From assembly GCF_019802085.1 (NCBI RefSeq), contig NZ_JAHVHV010000007.1, positions 1 to 64,000 on the forward strand: a stretch of DNA of 64,000 nt, given 5' to 3'. This DNA is from Ferrimonas balearica (GTDB lineage: Bacteria > Pseudomonadota > Gammaproteobacteria > Enterobacterales > Shewanellaceae). Of the stretch, positions 48,972 to 62,170 are shown in pieces (positions within the stretch are counted from its first letter, which is position 1; every line of letters starts with the position of its first letter). The position numbers and the translations under genes were made by a program. The notes beneath the pieces are model-generated. The model was not told the origin of the DNA and made no database searches. It was given only the letters and a program-made list of their open reading frames with translations.

Positions 48972-49871
48972 ATGTCCCCGAAAAAACGCGGATTGGGTAA
49001 AGGGCTGGATGCCCTGCTGGGCGGCAGTCAGGCGGTGGCACAGCGTCAGCCGTCGCAAGAGGTGCCGGTGGACGTCGAGCGCGAAGGCCTGTCTCAACTG
49101 CCGGTGGAGGTGCTGCGCCGCGGTGTGTACCAGCCGCGCCGGGACATGTCCGATGAGGCCCTGGAGGAGCTGGCCAGTTCCATCAAGGCCCAGGGGGTGA
49201 TCCAGCCCATCATCGTGCGACAGCTGGCGGGCGACCGCTACGAGATCATCGCCGGCGAACGCCGTTGGCGGGCGGCCCAGATGGCCGGCCTGGCCACGGT
49301 GCCCTGCCTGGTTAAGCAGGTGGAAGACAACGCCGCGGTGGCCATTGCGCTGATCGAGAACATCCAGCGCGAAGACCTCAACGCCATGGAGGAGGCGATC
49401 GCCCTCAAGCGCCTGGCGGACGAGTTCGAGCTGACCCACGCCCAGGTGGCGGAGGCGGTAGGCAAGTCCCGCACCACGGTCACTAACCTGCTGCGTCTGA
49501 ACAGCCTCAACGAGGAGGTCAAAACCCTGCTGGAGCATGGGGACCTGGAGATGGGCCACGCCCGCGCCCTGCTGGCGCTCTCCGGGGATGAGCAGACCCT
49601 GACCGCCCGCCAGGTGACCGGCAAGGGGCTGACGGTGCGGGAGACCGAGAAGCTGATCCACAAGCTGCTCAACCCCGAACCGCCCAAGACACCCAAGGCG
49701 CCGGATCCGGACATCGCCCGTCTGGCGGACCAGCTGACTCAACGCCTCGGAGCGGAAGTGGCCATCAACCATGGCAACAAGGGCAAGGGCAAACTGGTGA
49801 TCAACTACACAGACCTGGACCAGCTGGATGGGATCTTGATCAAACTTGCGCCGGAGTTGATTGAGAAGTAA
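48972..49871 (+). CDS. parB: Chromosome-partitioning protein ParB
   Basis: A 299-residue CTP-dependent DNA clamp that binds parS. The N-terminal KKRGLGKGLDALLGG contacts ParA. Conserved boxes are GERRWRAA (CTP site) and ENIQREDLNAMEEA, followed by the helix-turn-helix THAQVAEAVGKSRTTVTNLLRL and a C-terminal dimer domain. Matching parS-like sites occur at 26551, 32891, 32941 and 36809. Confidence 0.97.
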   Translation: MSPKKRGLGKGLDALLGGSQAVAQRQPSQEVPVDVEREGLSQLPVEVLRRGVYQPRRDMSDEALEELASSIKAQGVIQPIIVRQLAGDRYEIIAGERRWRAAQMAGLATVPCLVKQVEDNAAVAIALIENIQREDLNAMEEAIALKRLADEFELTHAQVAEAVGKSRTTVTNLLRLNSLNEEVKTLLEHGDLEMGHARALLALSGDEQTLTARQVTGKGLTVRETEKLIHKLLNPEPPKTPKAPDPDIARLADQLTQRLGAEVAINHGNKGKGKLVINYTDLDQLDGILIKLAPELIEK

Positions 49872-49887
49872 CACCCCGCATTCCCCG

Positions 49888-49916
49888 GGAGAGCGCGTTG
49901 ATTTTTTGCGCTCTCC
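49888..49916 (+). terminator. Hairpin after parB
   Basis: A 9-bp stem (GGAGAGCGC/GCGCTCTCC) with an 11-base T-rich loop, 16 bases after parB. The downstream U-tract is poor. Confidence 0.5.
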
Positions 49917-50055
49917 TGGTTAAAACCCCTCAGTTTTCGAAACTTTATCGACATTTCTGCCGACCAATTCATACGCCCGCGTTTTGGTGTGATATCCAGG
50001 TCGAATTATGTCTCACTGGCGTGCCACGGATCACAGTCAGGCCACGTCGGTTAAG

Positions 50056-50083
50056 TTGCATCCGACCCCCAACCCGGTATACT
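50056..50083 (+). promoter_or_regulatory. Predicted atp operon promoter
   Basis: TTGCAT (50056-50061) and TATACT (50078-50083) with a 16-bp spacer, 72 bp upstream of atpI. The interval 49917-50055 before it shows no other feature I can support. Confidence 0.65.
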
Positions 50084-50106
50084 TTCGCAGGCTTTTAAGG
50101 TGAAGG

Positions 50107-50127
50107 TCGGCTAACGCCGATTTTTTT
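50107..50127 (+). terminator. Attenuator-like hairpin in the atp leader
   Basis: A 5-bp stem TCGGC/GCCGA with a TAAC loop followed directly by seven Ts, between the predicted atp promoter and atpI. The short stem would make a weak terminator. Confidence 0.4.
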
Positions 50128-50155
50128 CCATAAAAACTCAGCGGAGCTTGAATCA

Positions 50156-50536
50156 TTGATTAGCCAATTGGCTCGCCAGCGACGGAGTGCGGCCTACAAA
50201 GTAGTACTCGCACAGCTGGGAACCACGTTGCTAATCAGTGGACTGGGCTTCCTGATCTGGGGACGAGAGCTGGCATTGATGATCGCCAAAGGCGGCTCAA
50301 TCGCTGTCATTCCCGGGTTCGTGTTCGCCACGTTGGCGTTTTACAAGGTCAGAGCCAGGGACGCTGCTTCCGCTCTGGGCCTGTTTTACCTCGGCGTGAC
50401 GATCAAACTGATGCTAACCATGGTGCTGTTCGCCTACGTGCTGGCCACGACTGACCTTGTCGCCCCGAGCGCTCTGTTTGTCGGCTACATCGGGGCGCAG
50501 ATGGCACATTGGGCAGCACCTTTGTTTTTCAAATAA
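50156..50536 (+). CDS. atpI: ATP synthase accessory protein AtpI
   Basis: A 126-residue protein with four predicted membrane helices, heading the atp operon as in E. coli. AtpI assists assembly of the c-ring and is not essential. The start is TTG 50156, with GGAG ten bases upstream; no ATG is suitably placed. The inefficient start fits low expression relative to the structural subunits. Confidence 0.9.
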   Translation: MISQLARQRRSAAYKVVLAQLGTTLLISGLGFLIWGRELALMIAKGGSIAVIPGFVFATLAFYKVRARDAASALGLFYLGVTIKLMLTMVLFAYVLATTDLVAPSALFVGYIGAQMAHWAAPLFFK

Positions 50537-50551
50537 AAACAATTGGGATGA

Positions 50552-51376
<825 letters not shown>

Positions 51377-51410
51377 GAATCTGGCAAGAAAAAAAAGTTT
51401 TAATCGTTAG

Positions 51411-51653
<243 letters not shown>

Positions 51654-51729
51654 GGCCCCCGATCCGCAATAGCAATCAAGGGTTTCGCCTAGAGCGAAAC
51701 TTGCTTTGGATTAGAGAGGAGATGCCGTT

Positions 51730-52200
51730 GTGAATATCAACGCGACCCTTATCGGTCAGGCCATCGCCTTCATCATTTTCGTCTGGTTCTGCATGAAGTA
51801 CGTATGGCCGCCGCTGATGGCAGCCATCGAAGAGCGCCAGAAGAAGATTGCTGACGGCCTGGCCAGCGCCGAACGCGCTAGCAAGGACCTGGATCTGGCT
51901 CAGCAGAAAGCGACTGACCAGATCAAGGAAGGCAAGCAGCAAGCGGCCGAGATCATTGAGCAAGCCAACAAGCGTGGCGCTCAAATCGTGGAAGAAGCCA
52001 AGGCGGAAGCCGAGGCGGTCCGCGCCAAGATCATCGCGCAAGGCGAAGCTGAAATCGAAGCCGAACGTAACCGCGCTCGGGATCAACTGCGTGCACAGGT
52101 GGCCACTCTGGCCGTCGCGGGCGCCGAGAAGATCCTTCAGCGTTCCATTGATGCCGACGCGCACAGTGACATTGTCGAAAAGCTGGCTGCGGAGCTGTAA
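51730..52200 (+). CDS. atpF: ATP synthase Fo subunit b
   Basis: A 156-residue stator subunit equal in length to E. coli, with one N-terminal membrane helix (about 5-27) and a long charged coiled coil rich in A, E, K and Q. Initiation is at GTG 51730 after GAGGAG. It occurs as a dimer linking Fo to delta. Confidence 0.97.
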   Translation: MNINATLIGQAIAFIIFVWFCMKYVWPPLMAAIEERQKKIADGLASAERASKDLDLAQQKATDQIKEGKQQAAEIIEQANKRGAQIVEEAKAEAEAVRAKIIAQGEAEIEAERNRARDQLRAQVATLAVAGAEKILQRSIDADAHSDIVEKLAAEL

Positions 52201-52218
52201 GCAAAGGGAGAGGGCTAA

Positions 52219-52752
52219 ATGTCTGAACTGACCACCGTTGCTCGCCCTTACGCCAAAGCCGCTTTCGAGTTTGCTGTCGAAAAGCAGGCGGTTGACCACT
52301 GGGCAGAGATGCTGGCCTTCTTGGCCGAAGTCACGGTAAATGACACCGTGGCGAATCTGCTGTCCGGTCAGGTTAACGCCGACCAGCTGGCCCAGATCTT
52401 TATCCAGATCGGTGGCGAGCAGATCGACGAGCATGGCCAGAACCTGATCAAGGTGATGGCAGAAAATGGACGCCTGGTCGCGCTGCCGGCCGTTGCTCAA
52501 CAATTCGCGCAACTGCGCGAAGAGTGGCAGAAAGAGGTGACCGCGGATGTGCAATCCGCCACCGAACTGGATGCCGAGCAACAAGCCAAAATCGCAGCGT
52601 CGCTGGAACAACGTTTGGCACGTAAAGTGAAGCTGAACTGCAGCGTCAATCCGGACCTGATCGCCGGGGTGATCATCACCGCCGGTGATCTGGTTATCGA
52701 CGGATCGGTACGCGGCAAGCTCAGCCGCTTGTCCGATACGCTGCAATCCTAA
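52219..52752 (+). CDS. atpH: ATP synthase F1 subunit delta
   Basis: A 177-residue delta/OSCP subunit (E. coli 177), an all-helical N-domain followed by a C-terminal beta region that contacts b. It begins [19 protein letters not shown], the family hallmark. It lies between atpF and atpA with short gaps. Confidence 0.97.
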   Translation: MSELTTVARPYAKAAFEFAVEKQAVDHWAEMLAFLAEVTVNDTVANLLSGQVNADQLAQIFIQIGGEQIDEHGQNLIKVMAENGRLVALPAVAQQFAQLREEWQKEVTADVQSATELDAEQQAKIAASLEQRLARKVKLNCSVNPDLIAGVIITAGDLVIDGSVRGKLSRLSDTLQS

Positions 52753-52766
52753 TTGGGGATGTGAGC

Positions 52767-54308
52767 ATGCAACTGAATTCCACTGAAATCAGCGAACTGA
52801 TCAAGAACCGTATTGAGCAGTTCAATGTTGTCAGCGAAGCTCGCAATGAAGGTACCATCGTTTCTGTAAGCGACGGTATTGTCCGCATCCACGGCCTGGC
52901 CGATGTGATGCAGGGCGAGATGATCGAGCTGCCTGGCAACCGTTACGCCATCGCACTGAACCTGGAGCGCGACTCCGTAGGTGCCGTTGTGATGGGTCCT
53001 TACGCCGACCTGGCGGAAGGCGTAAAAGTTAAATCCACCGGCCGTATTCTGGAAGTTCCGGTTGGCCGTGGCCTGCTGGGCCGTGTGGTCAACACCCTGG
53101 GTGAAGCGATCGACGGTAAGGGCCCCATCGACAACGATGGCTTCGCTCCTATCGAAGTGATCGCTCCGGGCGTAATTGACCGTGAAGGCGTTGCCCAGCC
53201 GGTACAGACCGGCTACAAGTCCGTTGACTCCATGATCCCGATCGGTCGTGGTCAGCGTGAGTTGGTCATTGGCGACCGTCAGACCGGTAAGACCGCGATG
53301 GCCATCGACGCCATCATCAACCAGCGTGACTCCGGCATTAAGTGTGTCTACGTAGCGATTGGCCAGAAGGCCTCCACCATCGCCAACGTGGTACGCAAGC
53401 TGGAAGAGCACGGTGCCCTGCAGAACACCATCGTGGTGGTGGCCTCCGCTTCTGAAGCGGCTGCCCTGCAGTACCTGGCGCCCTACTCTGGTTGCACCAT
53501 GGGTGAGTACTTCCGTGACCGCGGTGAAGACGCTCTGATCGTGTACGATGACCTGTCCAAGCAGGCCGTTGCCTACCGTCAGATCTCCCTGCTGCTGCGT
53601 CGCCCGCCGGGCCGTGAAGCTTTCCCCGGTGACGTATTCTACCTCCACTCCCGCCTGCTGGAGCGTGCCTCCCGTGTGAACGCGGACTACGTGGAGAAGT
53701 TCACCAAGGGTGAAGTGAAAGGCCAGACCGGTTCTCTGACCGCCCTGCCGATCATCGAAACCCAAGCCGGTGACGTATCTGCTTTCGTACCGACCAACGT
53801 AATCTCCATTACCGACGGTCAGATCTTCCTGGAAACCGACCTGTTTAACGCCGGCCTGCGTCCTGCGGTAAACCCCGGTATCTCCGTATCCCGAGTCGGT
53901 GGTGCGGCCCAGACCAAGATCATCAAGAAGCTGTCCGGTGGTATCCGTACCGCCCTGGCTCAGTACCGCGAACTGGCGGCCTTCGCCCAGTTCTCTTCTG
54001 ACCTCGATGACGCCACCCGCGCCCAGCTGGAGCACGGTGAGCGCGTAACCGAGCTGATGAAGCAGAAGCAGTACGCCCCGATGAGCGTGGCCGACCAGGC
54101 TGTCTCCATCTTCTCCGCCGAGAAGGGCTTCCTGAAGTCCATCGAAGTGGCCAAGATCGGTGACTTCGAGGCCGCTCTGCTCTCCTACATGAACAGCGAA
54201 CACGCTGAGCTGATGAAGCTGATCAACGAGACCGGTGACTACAACGGTGACATCGAAGGTCAGATGCAGGCGGCTCTGGATAAGTTCGTTGCCACCCAAA
54301 CCTGGTAA
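52767..54308 (+). CDS. atpA: ATP synthase F1 subunit alpha
   Basis: A 513-residue subunit (E. coli 513) beginning [19 protein letters not shown], with Walker [17 protein letters not shown] 52767 is preferred over GTG 52761. Codon choice in atpA and atpD (many CGT, GTA and GCT) differs from the GC-ending codons of neighbours, as expected of a highly expressed gene. Confidence 0.99.
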   Translation: MQLNSTEISELIKNRIEQFNVVSEARNEGTIVSVSDGIVRIHGLADVMQGEMIELPGNRYAIALNLERDSVGAVVMGPYADLAEGVKVKSTGRILEVPVGRGLLGRVVNTLGEAIDGKGPIDNDGFAPIEVIAPGVIDREGVAQPVQTGYKSVDSMIPIGRGQRELVIGDRQTGKTAMAIDAIINQRDSGIKCVYVAIGQKASTIANVVRKLEEHGALQNTIVVVASASEAAALQYLAPYSGCTMGEYFRDRGEDALIVYDDLSKQAVAYRQISLLLRRPPGREAFPGDVFYLHSRLLERASRVNADYVEKFTKGEVKGQTGSLTALPIIETQAGDVSAFVPTNVISITDGQIFLETDLFNAGLRPAVNPGISVSRVGGAAQTKIIKKLSGGIRTALAQYRELAAFAQFSSDLDDATRAQLEHGERVTELMKQKQYAPMSVADQAVSIFSAEKGFLKSIEVAKIGDFEAALLSYMNSEHAELMKLINETGDYNGDIEGQMQAALDKFVATQTW

Positions 54309-54328
54309 CAGGTCAAGGAGAGTAAGAG

Positions 54329-55192
54329 ATGGCCGGCGCTAAAGAGATCCGTACCAAGATCGCGAGTGTGAAAAACACTCAGAAGATCACTTCTGCGATG
54401 GAGATGGTGGCCGCATCCAAGATGCGTCGTGCGCAAGAGCGCATGAACGCCAGCCGTCCCTACGCCGATAGCATGCGTAAGGTGATCGGTCACATCGCGC
54501 AGGGCTCTCTCGAGTACAAGCATCCTTACTTGGAAGATCGTGAGGTCAAGAACGTGGGCTACGTTGTCGTGTCCACCGACCGTGGCCTCTGTGGCGGTCT
54601 CAACGTCAACCTGTTCAAGCAGGTGATGTTGTCCGCCAAAGACTGGGAAGCCAAAGGGGCCAAGGTGCAGTTCGCTGCCGTTGGTTCCAAGGGCGCCCAG
54701 TTCTTCCAAACCTTTGGCGGGAAAGTCACCGCTCAGGTGTCCGGTCTCGGCGATGAGCCGAGCCTGACCGACCTGATCGGTTCCGTGAAAGTGATGCTGG
54801 ATGCCTTCGATGAGGGCAAGCTGGATCGCCTGTATCTGGTGTACAACCAGTTCGTGAACACCATGAAACAGGATCCGGTGATCGATCAACTGTTGCCGTT
54901 GCCCAAGATGGACGCGCCCGAAAAGCCCCATACCTGGGACTACCTGTACGAGCCCGGAGAGCCCCAGCCGATGCTGGACAAGCTGCTGGTTCGCTACGTG
55001 GAGTCCGTGGTGTATCAGGGTGTGGTGGAAAACGTCGCGTCTGAGCAGGCCGCCCGAATGGTTGCGATGAAAGCCGCAACCGACAACGCGGGTAACCTGA
55101 TCGACGATCTGCAACTGGTATACAACAAGGCTCGTCAGGCTGCCATTACTCAGGAGCTTAGCGAGATTTGTGCCGGTGCCGCAGCGGTTTAA
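54329..55192 (+). CDS. atpG: ATP synthase F1 subunit gamma
   Basis: The 287-residue central shaft (E. coli 287). N-terminal coiled-coil segment [21 protein letters not shown]-terminal coiled-coil partner ending [13 protein letters not shown], and the core [16 protein letters not shown]. It is 20 bases from atpA. Confidence 0.99.
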   Translation: MAGAKEIRTKIASVKNTQKITSAMEMVAASKMRRAQERMNASRPYADSMRKVIGHIAQGSLEYKHPYLEDREVKNVGYVVVSTDRGLCGGLNVNLFKQVMLSAKDWEAKGAKVQFAAVGSKGAQFFQTFGGKVTAQVSGLGDEPSLTDLIGSVKVMLDAFDEGKLDRLYLVYNQFVNTMKQDPVIDQLLPLPKMDAPEKPHTWDYLYEPGEPQPMLDKLLVRYVESVVYQGVVENVASEQAARMVAMKAATDNAGNLIDDLQLVYNKARQAAITQELSEICAGAAAV

Positions 55193-55204
55193 GGCAACGG
55201 TTAA

Positions 55205-56608
<1,404 letters not shown>

Positions 56609-56626
56609 TCAATCCGGGAGGATGAG

Positions 56627-57052
56627 ATGGCAATGACTGTTCACTTGGATGTCGTCAGCGCAGAAAAGCGCCTCTTCTCCGGCCTTGTGGAAACCCTGCA
56701 AGTCACCGGTTCCGAGGGTGAGCTGGGCATTTTGCCCGGCCACGTGCCGCTGCTGACTGCCATCAAGCCCGGTATGGTTCGAATCGTTAAGCAACACGGC
56801 GACGTTGAGGTGATCTACCTGTCCGGTGGGATCCTCGAAGTGCAGCCCGATTGCGTGACCGTATTGGCCGACGTGGCCGTACGGGCGGAAGACATCGACG
56901 TGGAAGCGGCCCGCGAAGCCAAGCGCAACGCGGAAGAGCGCATCGCCAACGCCGGTGTGGACTTCGACTACGACGCGGCCCAGATTGAGCTGGCGAAAGC
57001 CCTGGCTCAGCTGCGCGTGGTCGACACCATCCGCAAGAACCTGGGTAAGTAA
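56627..57052 (+). CDS. atpC: ATP synthase F1 subunit epsilon
   Basis: The 141-residue regulatory subunit (E. coli 139) begins [19 protein letters not shown]. The N-terminal beta-sandwich is followed by the C-terminal helical hairpin (about 88-138) that can inhibit ATP hydrolysis. It is the last gene of the operon, with a strong terminator at 57066. Confidence 0.98.
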   Translation: MAMTVHLDVVSAEKRLFSGLVETLQVTGSEGELGILPGHVPLLTAIKPGMVRIVKQHGDVEVIYLSGGILEVQPDCVTVLADVAVRAEDIDVEAAREAKRNAEERIANAGVDFDYDAAQIELAKALAQLRVVDTIRKNLGK

Positions 57053-57065
57053 ACACGCCCAAGGC

Positions 57066-57095
57066 AAAAAGCGCCGCTTCTGCGGCGCTTTTTTT
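57066..57095. terminator. atp operon terminator
   Basis: A 12-bp stem (AAAAAGCGCCGC/GCGGCGCTTTTT) with a TTCT loop and seven Ts. The A-run on the other side lets it serve the convergent EamA gene, whose stop codon overlaps it. Confidence 0.85.
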
Positions 57096-57990
57096 ATGCC
57101 TGTTCGCGGCGGTCCAGTCTCAACAGTGCCACCAGGGCCAGGGCGGTCAGCCCCACCCCGGGCAGCACCTGCCACCCCGGCAGCGCACTGCCCAGCGGCC
57201 AGGCGAGCAGAAGCACGAACCCTGGCGTCAAGAGGCTGTAGGCGTTGGCGCTGCTGGCCCCCACCACCAGGCTGGCACTTTGGAACAGGAAGAAGGTGAC
57301 CATGGTGGTGGCGGTGGCCAGCCAGAGGATGGCCGACAGTTGCGCCCCGTCCGGCCATTGCAGCTCTGGTTGCCACAGCACCGTGGCGATCAGCAGCCAC
57401 CCGGTGCCGGTGATAAGCGACCAGCCGGTCACCTCCAGCATGGGCTCACCCCGGTGCAGCCGTTTCAGCACCAGGGGGTAGATCCCCATCAACAGGCACG
57501 CCAGCAGGAACACCGTGTTGCCGGTCGGCCACCCCCCCGTCATCAAGCGATCAGGCTGGCCTCCGGTCAGTACCCACAGGGCCCCCAGGGCGCCGAGGAC
57601 CAGGGCACCGACTCGCACCGCGTGCGGCCGCTGCCCCAGCCACAACCAGGCCAGCAGGCAGCTGAACAGGGGCACCAAAGTGGAGAGACTGCCCATGGCC
57701 AGGGCCGTGGCGCTCTGCCCGGCGATGAACATCAGCAGGAAAAAGCCGGTCAGGGGCAGGCTAATAAGCGCAAAGCGCCCCACCCGCGCCCAGCCGGGCC
57801 AGCGGAGCCGACCGCGTTGGGCCAGCAACAGGCCAAAGCCCAGGGCGGCGATGGCAAAACGCAGCAAGGTGGTCAGCAGCGGCGAGTAGTGGGCACCGAG
57901 AAAGCTCGCCAGGGGAAAGGAGGTGCTGATCAGGAAGGCATACAGCAACAGGGCCAGGTGGGCTTTGGTGGCGGATGAGTGTGGCCCCAT
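57094..57990 (-). CDS. EamA/DMT-family transporter
   Basis: A 298-residue membrane protein with ten predicted helices in two EamA repeats (about 10-140 and 155-290), of the drug/metabolite transporter superfamily. These are inner-membrane exporters of amino acids or other metabolites. The specific substrate cannot be read from the sequence. It is convergent with atpC and divergent from glmU, with 80 bases between the start codons. Confidence 0.85.
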   Translation of the reverse strand: MGPHSSATKAHLALLLYAFLISTSFPLASFLGAHYSPLLTTLLRFAIAALGFGLLLAQRGRLRWPGWARVGRFALISLPLTGFFLLMFIAGQSATALAMGSLSTLVPLFSCLLAWLWLGQRPHAVRVGALVLGALGALWVLTGGQPDRLMTGGWPTGNTVFLLACLLMGIYPLVLKRLHRGEPMLEVTGWSLITGTGWLLIATVLWQPELQWPDGAQLSAILWLATATTMVTFFLFQSASLVVGASSANAYSLLTPGFVLLLAWPLGSALPGWQVLPGVGLTALALVALLRLDRREQA

Positions 57991-58030
57991 GTTCCTCCCA
58001 ATGAACGGTTATCTTCTGGATTACTGTGCG

Positions 58031-58036
58031 TATAAT
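58031..58036 (+). promoter_or_regulatory. Candidate -10 of glmU promoter
   Basis: A perfect TATAAT 34 bp upstream of glmU. The -35 is weak (TTATCT at 58009-58014, 16-bp spacer). Confidence 0.5.
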
Positions 58037-58070
58037 GTGCCCTTTGTTCAAGCCAAAGAGACCCCAGAAG

Positions 58071-59423
58071 ATGAAGTTGGAAGTCGTCATCCTTGCCGCA
58101 GGGATGGGCACCCGGATGAAGTCCAAGCTGCCCAAGGTCCTGCACCCGGTGGCCGGCAAACCCATGGTTCAACACGCCATCGATGCTGCCGCCCCCCTGG
58201 CCCCCCATCGCACCCACCTGGTTTACGGCCACGGTGCCGATCAGCTCAAGGCGGCCCTGGGCCAAAACAACGTCGAATGGGCCCTGCAGGCCGAACAGCT
58301 GGGCACCGGACACGCGGTGGACATGGCCCGCTGGGACGACGACAGCACGGTGCTGGTGCTCTACGGCGATGTGCCGCTGATCCAGACCCAGACCCTGGAG
58401 CGCTTGCTGTCAGTCCAGCCCCAGGAGGGCATTGGCCTGCTGACCGTCACCCTGGACAACCCCACCGGCTACGGCCGCATCGTCCGTGAGCAGGGCGTGG
58501 TGAAGGCCATTGTGGAGCAGAAGGACGCCACCGAAGAACAGCTGGCCATCACCGAGGTGAACACCGGCATCCTGGTGGCCCCAGGGAAGGCGCTGAAGCG
58601 CTGGCTGAGCAGCCTGTCCAACGACAACGCCCAGGGCGAGTACTACCTGACCGATGTGATCGCCATGGCCGCGGCCGAAGGCGGGGTGGAAACCGCCCAC
58701 CCGGACAGCGCCATCGAAGTGGAAGGCGCCAACAACCGGCTGCAACTGGCGGCGCTGGAGCGCGCCTACCAGGCCCGGGCGGCGGAGCTGTTGATGCTCA
58801 GTGGCGTCACCCTGATCGATCCGGCCCGCTTTGACCTGCGGGGCACCCTGACCAGCGGCAACGACATCACCATCGACGTCAACGTGGTGGTCGAAGGCAA
58901 GGTCACCATTGAGGACGACGTGGTGATCGGCGCCGGTTGCCTGCTCAAGGATTGCCACATCGGCAAGGGCAGCGTCATCAAGCCCTACACCATCGTCGAA
59001 GGCGCCACCGTGGGTGAGATCTGCACCGCCGGGCCCTTTGCCCGCCTGCGTCCGGGGGCCGAGCTGGTCGAGGACAGCCACATCGGCAACTTTGTGGAGA
59101 TGAAAAAGGCGCGCCTGGGCAAAGGCTCAAAGGCCAACCACCTGGCCTACATCGGCGATGCCGAGGTGGGCGACAAGGTCAACATTGGCGCCGGCACCAT
59201 CACCTGCAACTACGATGGCGCCAACAAGCACCTGACGGTGATCGAGGACGAGGTGTTTGTCGGCTCCGACAGCCAACTGGTGGCCCCGGTGCGTATCGCC
59301 AAGGGCGCCACCATCGCCGCCGGCTCCACCATCACCAAGGACGTGGGCGAAGGCGAGCTGGTGCTGACCCGCACCAAGCAGAAGCACATCAGCGGTTGGC
59401 AGCGTCCCAAGAAACAGCGCTGA
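58071..59423 (+). CDS. glmU: Bifunctional GlmU uridyltransferase/acetyltransferase
   Basis: GlmU acetylates GlcN-1-P and then makes UDP-GlcNAc for peptidoglycan and LPS. The 450 residues (E. coli 456) have the N-terminal pyrophosphorylase motif [11 protein letters not shown] (7-17) and a C-terminal left-handed beta-helix with [10 protein letters not shown] and [14 protein letters not shown] 58071 aligns with the family start; an ATG at 58026 precedes the likely -10 and is rejected. glmS, two genes on, supplies the GlcN-6-P precursor. Confidence 0.97.
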   Translation: MKLEVVILAAGMGTRMKSKLPKVLHPVAGKPMVQHAIDAAAPLAPHRTHLVYGHGADQLKAALGQNNVEWALQAEQLGTGHAVDMARWDDDSTVLVLYGDVPLIQTQTLERLLSVQPQEGIGLLTVTLDNPTGYGRIVREQGVVKAIVEQKDATEEQLAITEVNTGILVAPGKALKRWLSSLSNDNAQGEYYLTDVIAMAAAEGGVETAHPDSAIEVEGANNRLQLAALERAYQARAAELLMLSGVTLIDPARFDLRGTLTSGNDITIDVNVVVEGKVTIEDDVVIGAGCLLKDCHIGKGSVIKPYTIVEGATVGEICTAGPFARLRPGAELVEDSHIGNFVEMKKARLGKGSKANHLAYIGDAEVGDKVNIGAGTITCNYDGANKHLTVIEDEVFVGSDSQLVAPVRIAKGATIAAGSTITKDVGEGELVLTRTKQKHISGWQRPKKQR

Positions 59424-59441
59424 GCCAGCGGTTTCGAACGC

Positions 59442-59469
59442 AAAAAGCGGCCCTAGGGCCGCTTTTTTT
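59442..59469 (+). terminator. glmU terminator
   Basis: An 11-bp stem (AAAAAGCGGCC/GGCCGCTTTTT) with a CTAG loop and seven Ts, separating glmU from the deoR-glmS unit. Confidence 0.85.
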
Positions 59470-59478
59470 GGTTCCGAC

Positions 59479-59506
59479 TTGCACCGATTGATTTTGTTTT
59501 TATACT
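59479..59506 (+). promoter_or_regulatory. Predicted deoR-glmS promoter
   Basis: TTGCAC (59479-59484) and TATACT (59501-59506) with a 16-bp spacer, immediately after the glmU terminator. Confidence 0.65.
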
Positions 59507-59513
59507 ACTCATC

Positions 59514-59526
59514 TTTCGAATCGAAA
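59514..59526. promoter_or_regulatory. Candidate DeoR-family operator
   Basis: TTTCGAATCGAAA is a perfect 5-bp inverted repeat around AAT, located seven bases after the -10, at the expected transcription start. The element TCGAAAC recurs at 59521 and 59542, exactly 21 bp apart. This suits autorepression by the adjacent regulator. Confidence 0.5.
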
Positions 59527-59538
59527 CTTTTGCTTGGC

Positions 59539-60312
59539 ATGTCGAAACGTAATACCCAGCAGCGCCGCCACCGCATCATGACCCTACTCTCCGAACAGGG
59601 GGAGGTGAGCGTCGATGCCCTCTCCCGGGAACTGGCCACCTCCGAGGTGACCATCCGCAAGGACTTGGCCACCCTAGAGGCCGGGGGCATGCTGTTGCGC
59701 CGCTACGGTGGTGCCGTGCTGATGCCGACGGAGATCCTGCAGGACGACCCCATCCACAGCCCCTCCCGCTTCAAGGCGGCCATCGGGCGAGCGGCGGCCC
59801 GGCAGATCCGCGATCACCAGCGCATCGTCATCGACAGCGGCCGCACCACCGCGGCGCTTATCGGTGAGCTGGGGCAAAAGCGTGGTTTGGTGGTGATGAC
59901 CAACTCCCTGAACAGCGCCAACGCGCTGCGGGAGCTGGAGAACGAGCCCACCCTGCTGATGACCGGGGGCACCTGGGATCCCCACTCCGAGTCCTTCCAG
60001 GGCCAGGTGGCGGAGCAGGTGCTGCGCTCCTACGATTTCGACCAGCTGTTTATCGGAGCCGACGGCATCGATGTGACCCGGGGCACCACCACCTTCAACG
60101 AGCTGTTCGGACTCTCCAGAGTGATGGCCGAGGTGGCCCGGGAGGTGAACGTCATGGTGGAGTCCGACAAGGTGGGGCGGCGGATCCCCAACCTGGAGCT
60201 GCCCTGGGACAAGGTGACCCGGCTTATCACCGACGACCGCCTCGATGACGAGGCCAAACACCAGATTGAATTACAGGGGGTGCAGGTGATCTGCGCCGCC
60301 GTACAAGACTAG
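59539..60312 (+). CDS. DeoR/GlpR-family transcriptional regulator
   Basis: A 257-residue regulator with an N-terminal DeoR winged helix (about 5-57, [20 protein letters not shown] and [20 protein letters not shown]) and a C-terminal sugar-phosphate-binding DeoRC domain with [11 protein letters not shown] and [11 protein letters not shown] 59539 is chosen since the upstream in-frame start (59479) would lie in the promoter. It is ten bases ahead of glmS, so it probably controls glmS in response to an amino-sugar phosphate, which is an inference from position. Confidence 0.9.
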   Translation: MSKRNTQQRRHRIMTLLSEQGEVSVDALSRELATSEVTIRKDLATLEAGGMLLRRYGGAVLMPTEILQDDPIHSPSRFKAAIGRAAARQIRDHQRIVIDSGRTTAALIGELGQKRGLVVMTNSLNSANALRELENEPTLLMTGGTWDPHSESFQGQVAEQVLRSYDFDQLFIGADGIDVTRGTTTFNELFGLSRVMAEVAREVNVMVESDKVGRRIPNLELPWDKVTRLITDDRLDDEAKHQIELQGVQVICAAVQD

Positions 60313-60322
60313 GAGAGAGACA

Positions 60323-62155
60323 ATGTGTGGGATTGTGGGCGCGGTAGCGCAACGAGACGTGGCGGAGATCTTGGTAGAGGGGCTTAAGCGCCTGGAGTAC
60401 CGGGGTTACGACTCCGCCGGGGTGGCCATCCTGGATGGTGAAGGCCAGCTGGGTCGACTGCGTCGGCTGGGCAAGGTGCAGGCCCTGGCCGATGCCCTGG
60501 CACAAACGCCTCTGGCCGGTGGCACCGGCATTGCCCACACCCGTTGGGCCACCCACGGCGAGCCCTCCGAGCGCAACGCCCACCCGCACCTCTCCTCCGA
60601 TCGCATCGCCGTGGTGCACAACGGCATCATCGAGAACCACGCCGAGCTGCGTGAGCGCCTCAAGGGCGAAGGCTACACCTTCACCTCCGATACCGACACC
60701 GAGGTGATCTGCCACCTGGTGCACCATGAGCTCAAAGCCCATGACACCCTGCTGGCGGCGGTTCAGGCCACCGTCAAGCAGCTGGAAGGCGCCTACGGCA
60801 CCGTAGTGATCGACAACACCCAGCCCGAGCGGATGATCGTCGCCCGCTCCGGCAGCCCGCTGGTGGTGGGCTACGGGGTCGGCGAACACTTCGTGGCGTC
60901 CGATCAGCTGGCCCTGCTGCCGGTCACCCGCCGCTTTGCCTTCCTCGAAGAGGGGGACGTGGCGGAGATCACCCGTCGTGAGGTGAACATCTTCGACATC
61001 GACGGCAACCCGGTTGAGCGGGAAGTGAAGGAGTCCGAGGTCAGCCACGACGCCGGCGACAAGGGCGAGTTCCGTCACTACATGATGAAGGAGATCTACG
61101 AGCAGCCGCTGGCCTTGCAGCGCACCCTGGACGGTCGTCTGGCCGGTGGCAAGGTGGTGCCGGAAGCCTTCGGTGACAACGCCGCCGAGCTGCTGGCCCA
61201 GGTCAAGCACGTGCAGATCATCGCCTGTGGTACCAGCTACCACGCCGGCATGGTGGCCCGTTACTGGCTGGAGCAGCACGCCGGGGTCTCCTGCAACGTG
61301 GAGATCGCCTCCGAGTTCCGCTACCGCAAGTCCCACGTTTTCCCCAACAGCCTGATCGTCACCATCTCCCAGTCCGGTGAAACCGCCGATACCCTGGCCG
61401 CCCTGCGCCTGGCCAAGGAGATGGGTTACATGGCCAGCCTGACCATCTGCAACGTACCGGGCTCCTCTTTGGTGCGTGAGTCCGACATGGCCTACATGAT
61501 GAAGGCCGGTGCCGAGATCGGCGTGGCCTCCACCAAGGCCTTCACCGTGCAGCTGGCGGCCCTGGCGATGCTGACCGGGGCCATCGGCACCCACAACGGC
61601 ATGAGCGACGAAACCGTGGCCGCCCTGGTGGCCAGCCTGCAGCAGCTGCCAAGCAAGGTGGAGCAGGCCCTGGGCCTGAACGACGCCATCGAGGCACTGG
61701 CGGAGGACTTTGCCGACAAGAACCACTCCCTGTTCCTGGGCCGGGGCGATCAGTACCCCATCGCCATGGAGGGGGCGCTGAAGCTCAAGGAGATCTCCTA
61801 TATCCACGCCGAGGCCTACGCCTCCGGTGAGCTCAAGCACGGCCCCCTGGCGCTGATCGACGCCGACATGCCGGTGATCGTGGTGGCGCCCAACAACGAA
61901 CTGCTGGAGAAGCTGCACTCCAACGTCGAAGAGGTGCGCGCCCGGGGCGGCCTGATGTACGTCTTTGCCGACGTGGACGCCAAGTTCGAAAGCGACGACA
62001 CCATGAAGGTGATCAACGTGCCTCACTGCGACGAGTTCATCGCCCCGATCATCTACACCCTGCCCCTGCAGCTGCTCTCCTACTATGTGGCGCTGATCAA
62101 GGGCACCGATGTGGACCAGCCCCGCAACCTGGCCAAGTCGGTTACCGTGGAATGA
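60323..62155 (+). CDS. glmS: Glutamine-fructose-6-phosphate aminotransferase
   Basis: GlmS makes glucosamine-6-phosphate from fructose-6-P and glutamine. The 610 residues (E. coli 609) have nucleophile C2 of the class II glutaminase domain, HTRWATHG, the two SIS domains ([31 protein letters not shown]), and the C-terminal NLAKSVTVE. No riboswitch-ribozyme is seen upstream, as expected for a proteobacterium. It is cotranscribed with the DeoR regulator. Confidence 0.98.
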   Translation: MCGIVGAVAQRDVAEILVEGLKRLEYRGYDSAGVAILDGEGQLGRLRRLGKVQALADALAQTPLAGGTGIAHTRWATHGEPSERNAHPHLSSDRIAVVHNGIIENHAELRERLKGEGYTFTSDTDTEVICHLVHHELKAHDTLLAAVQATVKQLEGAYGTVVIDNTQPERMIVARSGSPLVVGYGVGEHFVASDQLALLPVTRRFAFLEEGDVAEITRREVNIFDIDGNPVEREVKESEVSHDAGDKGEFRHYMMKEIYEQPLALQRTLDGRLAGGKVVPEAFGDNAAELLAQVKHVQIIACGTSYHAGMVARYWLEQHAGVSCNVEIASEFRYRKSHVFPNSLIVTISQSGETADTLAALRLAKEMGYMASLTICNVPGSSLVRESDMAYMMKAGAEIGVASTKAFTVQLAALAMLTGAIGTHNGMSDETVAALVASLQQLPSKVEQALGLNDAIEALAEDFADKNHSLFLGRGDQYPIAMEGALKLKEISYIHAEAYASGELKHGPLALIDADMPVIVVAPNNELLEKLHSNVEEVRARGGLMYVFADVDAKFESDDTMKVINVPHCDEFIAPIIYTLPLQLLSYYVALIKGTDVDQPRNLAKSVTVE

Positions 62156-62170
62156 TCCCAAGGGGGTAAT

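Noticed and set aside
60313..60322. A glmS riboswitch-ribozyme
   Set aside because: Only ten bases separate the DeoR gene from glmS, leaving no room for the roughly 170-nt ribozyme, which is a Gram-positive feature.
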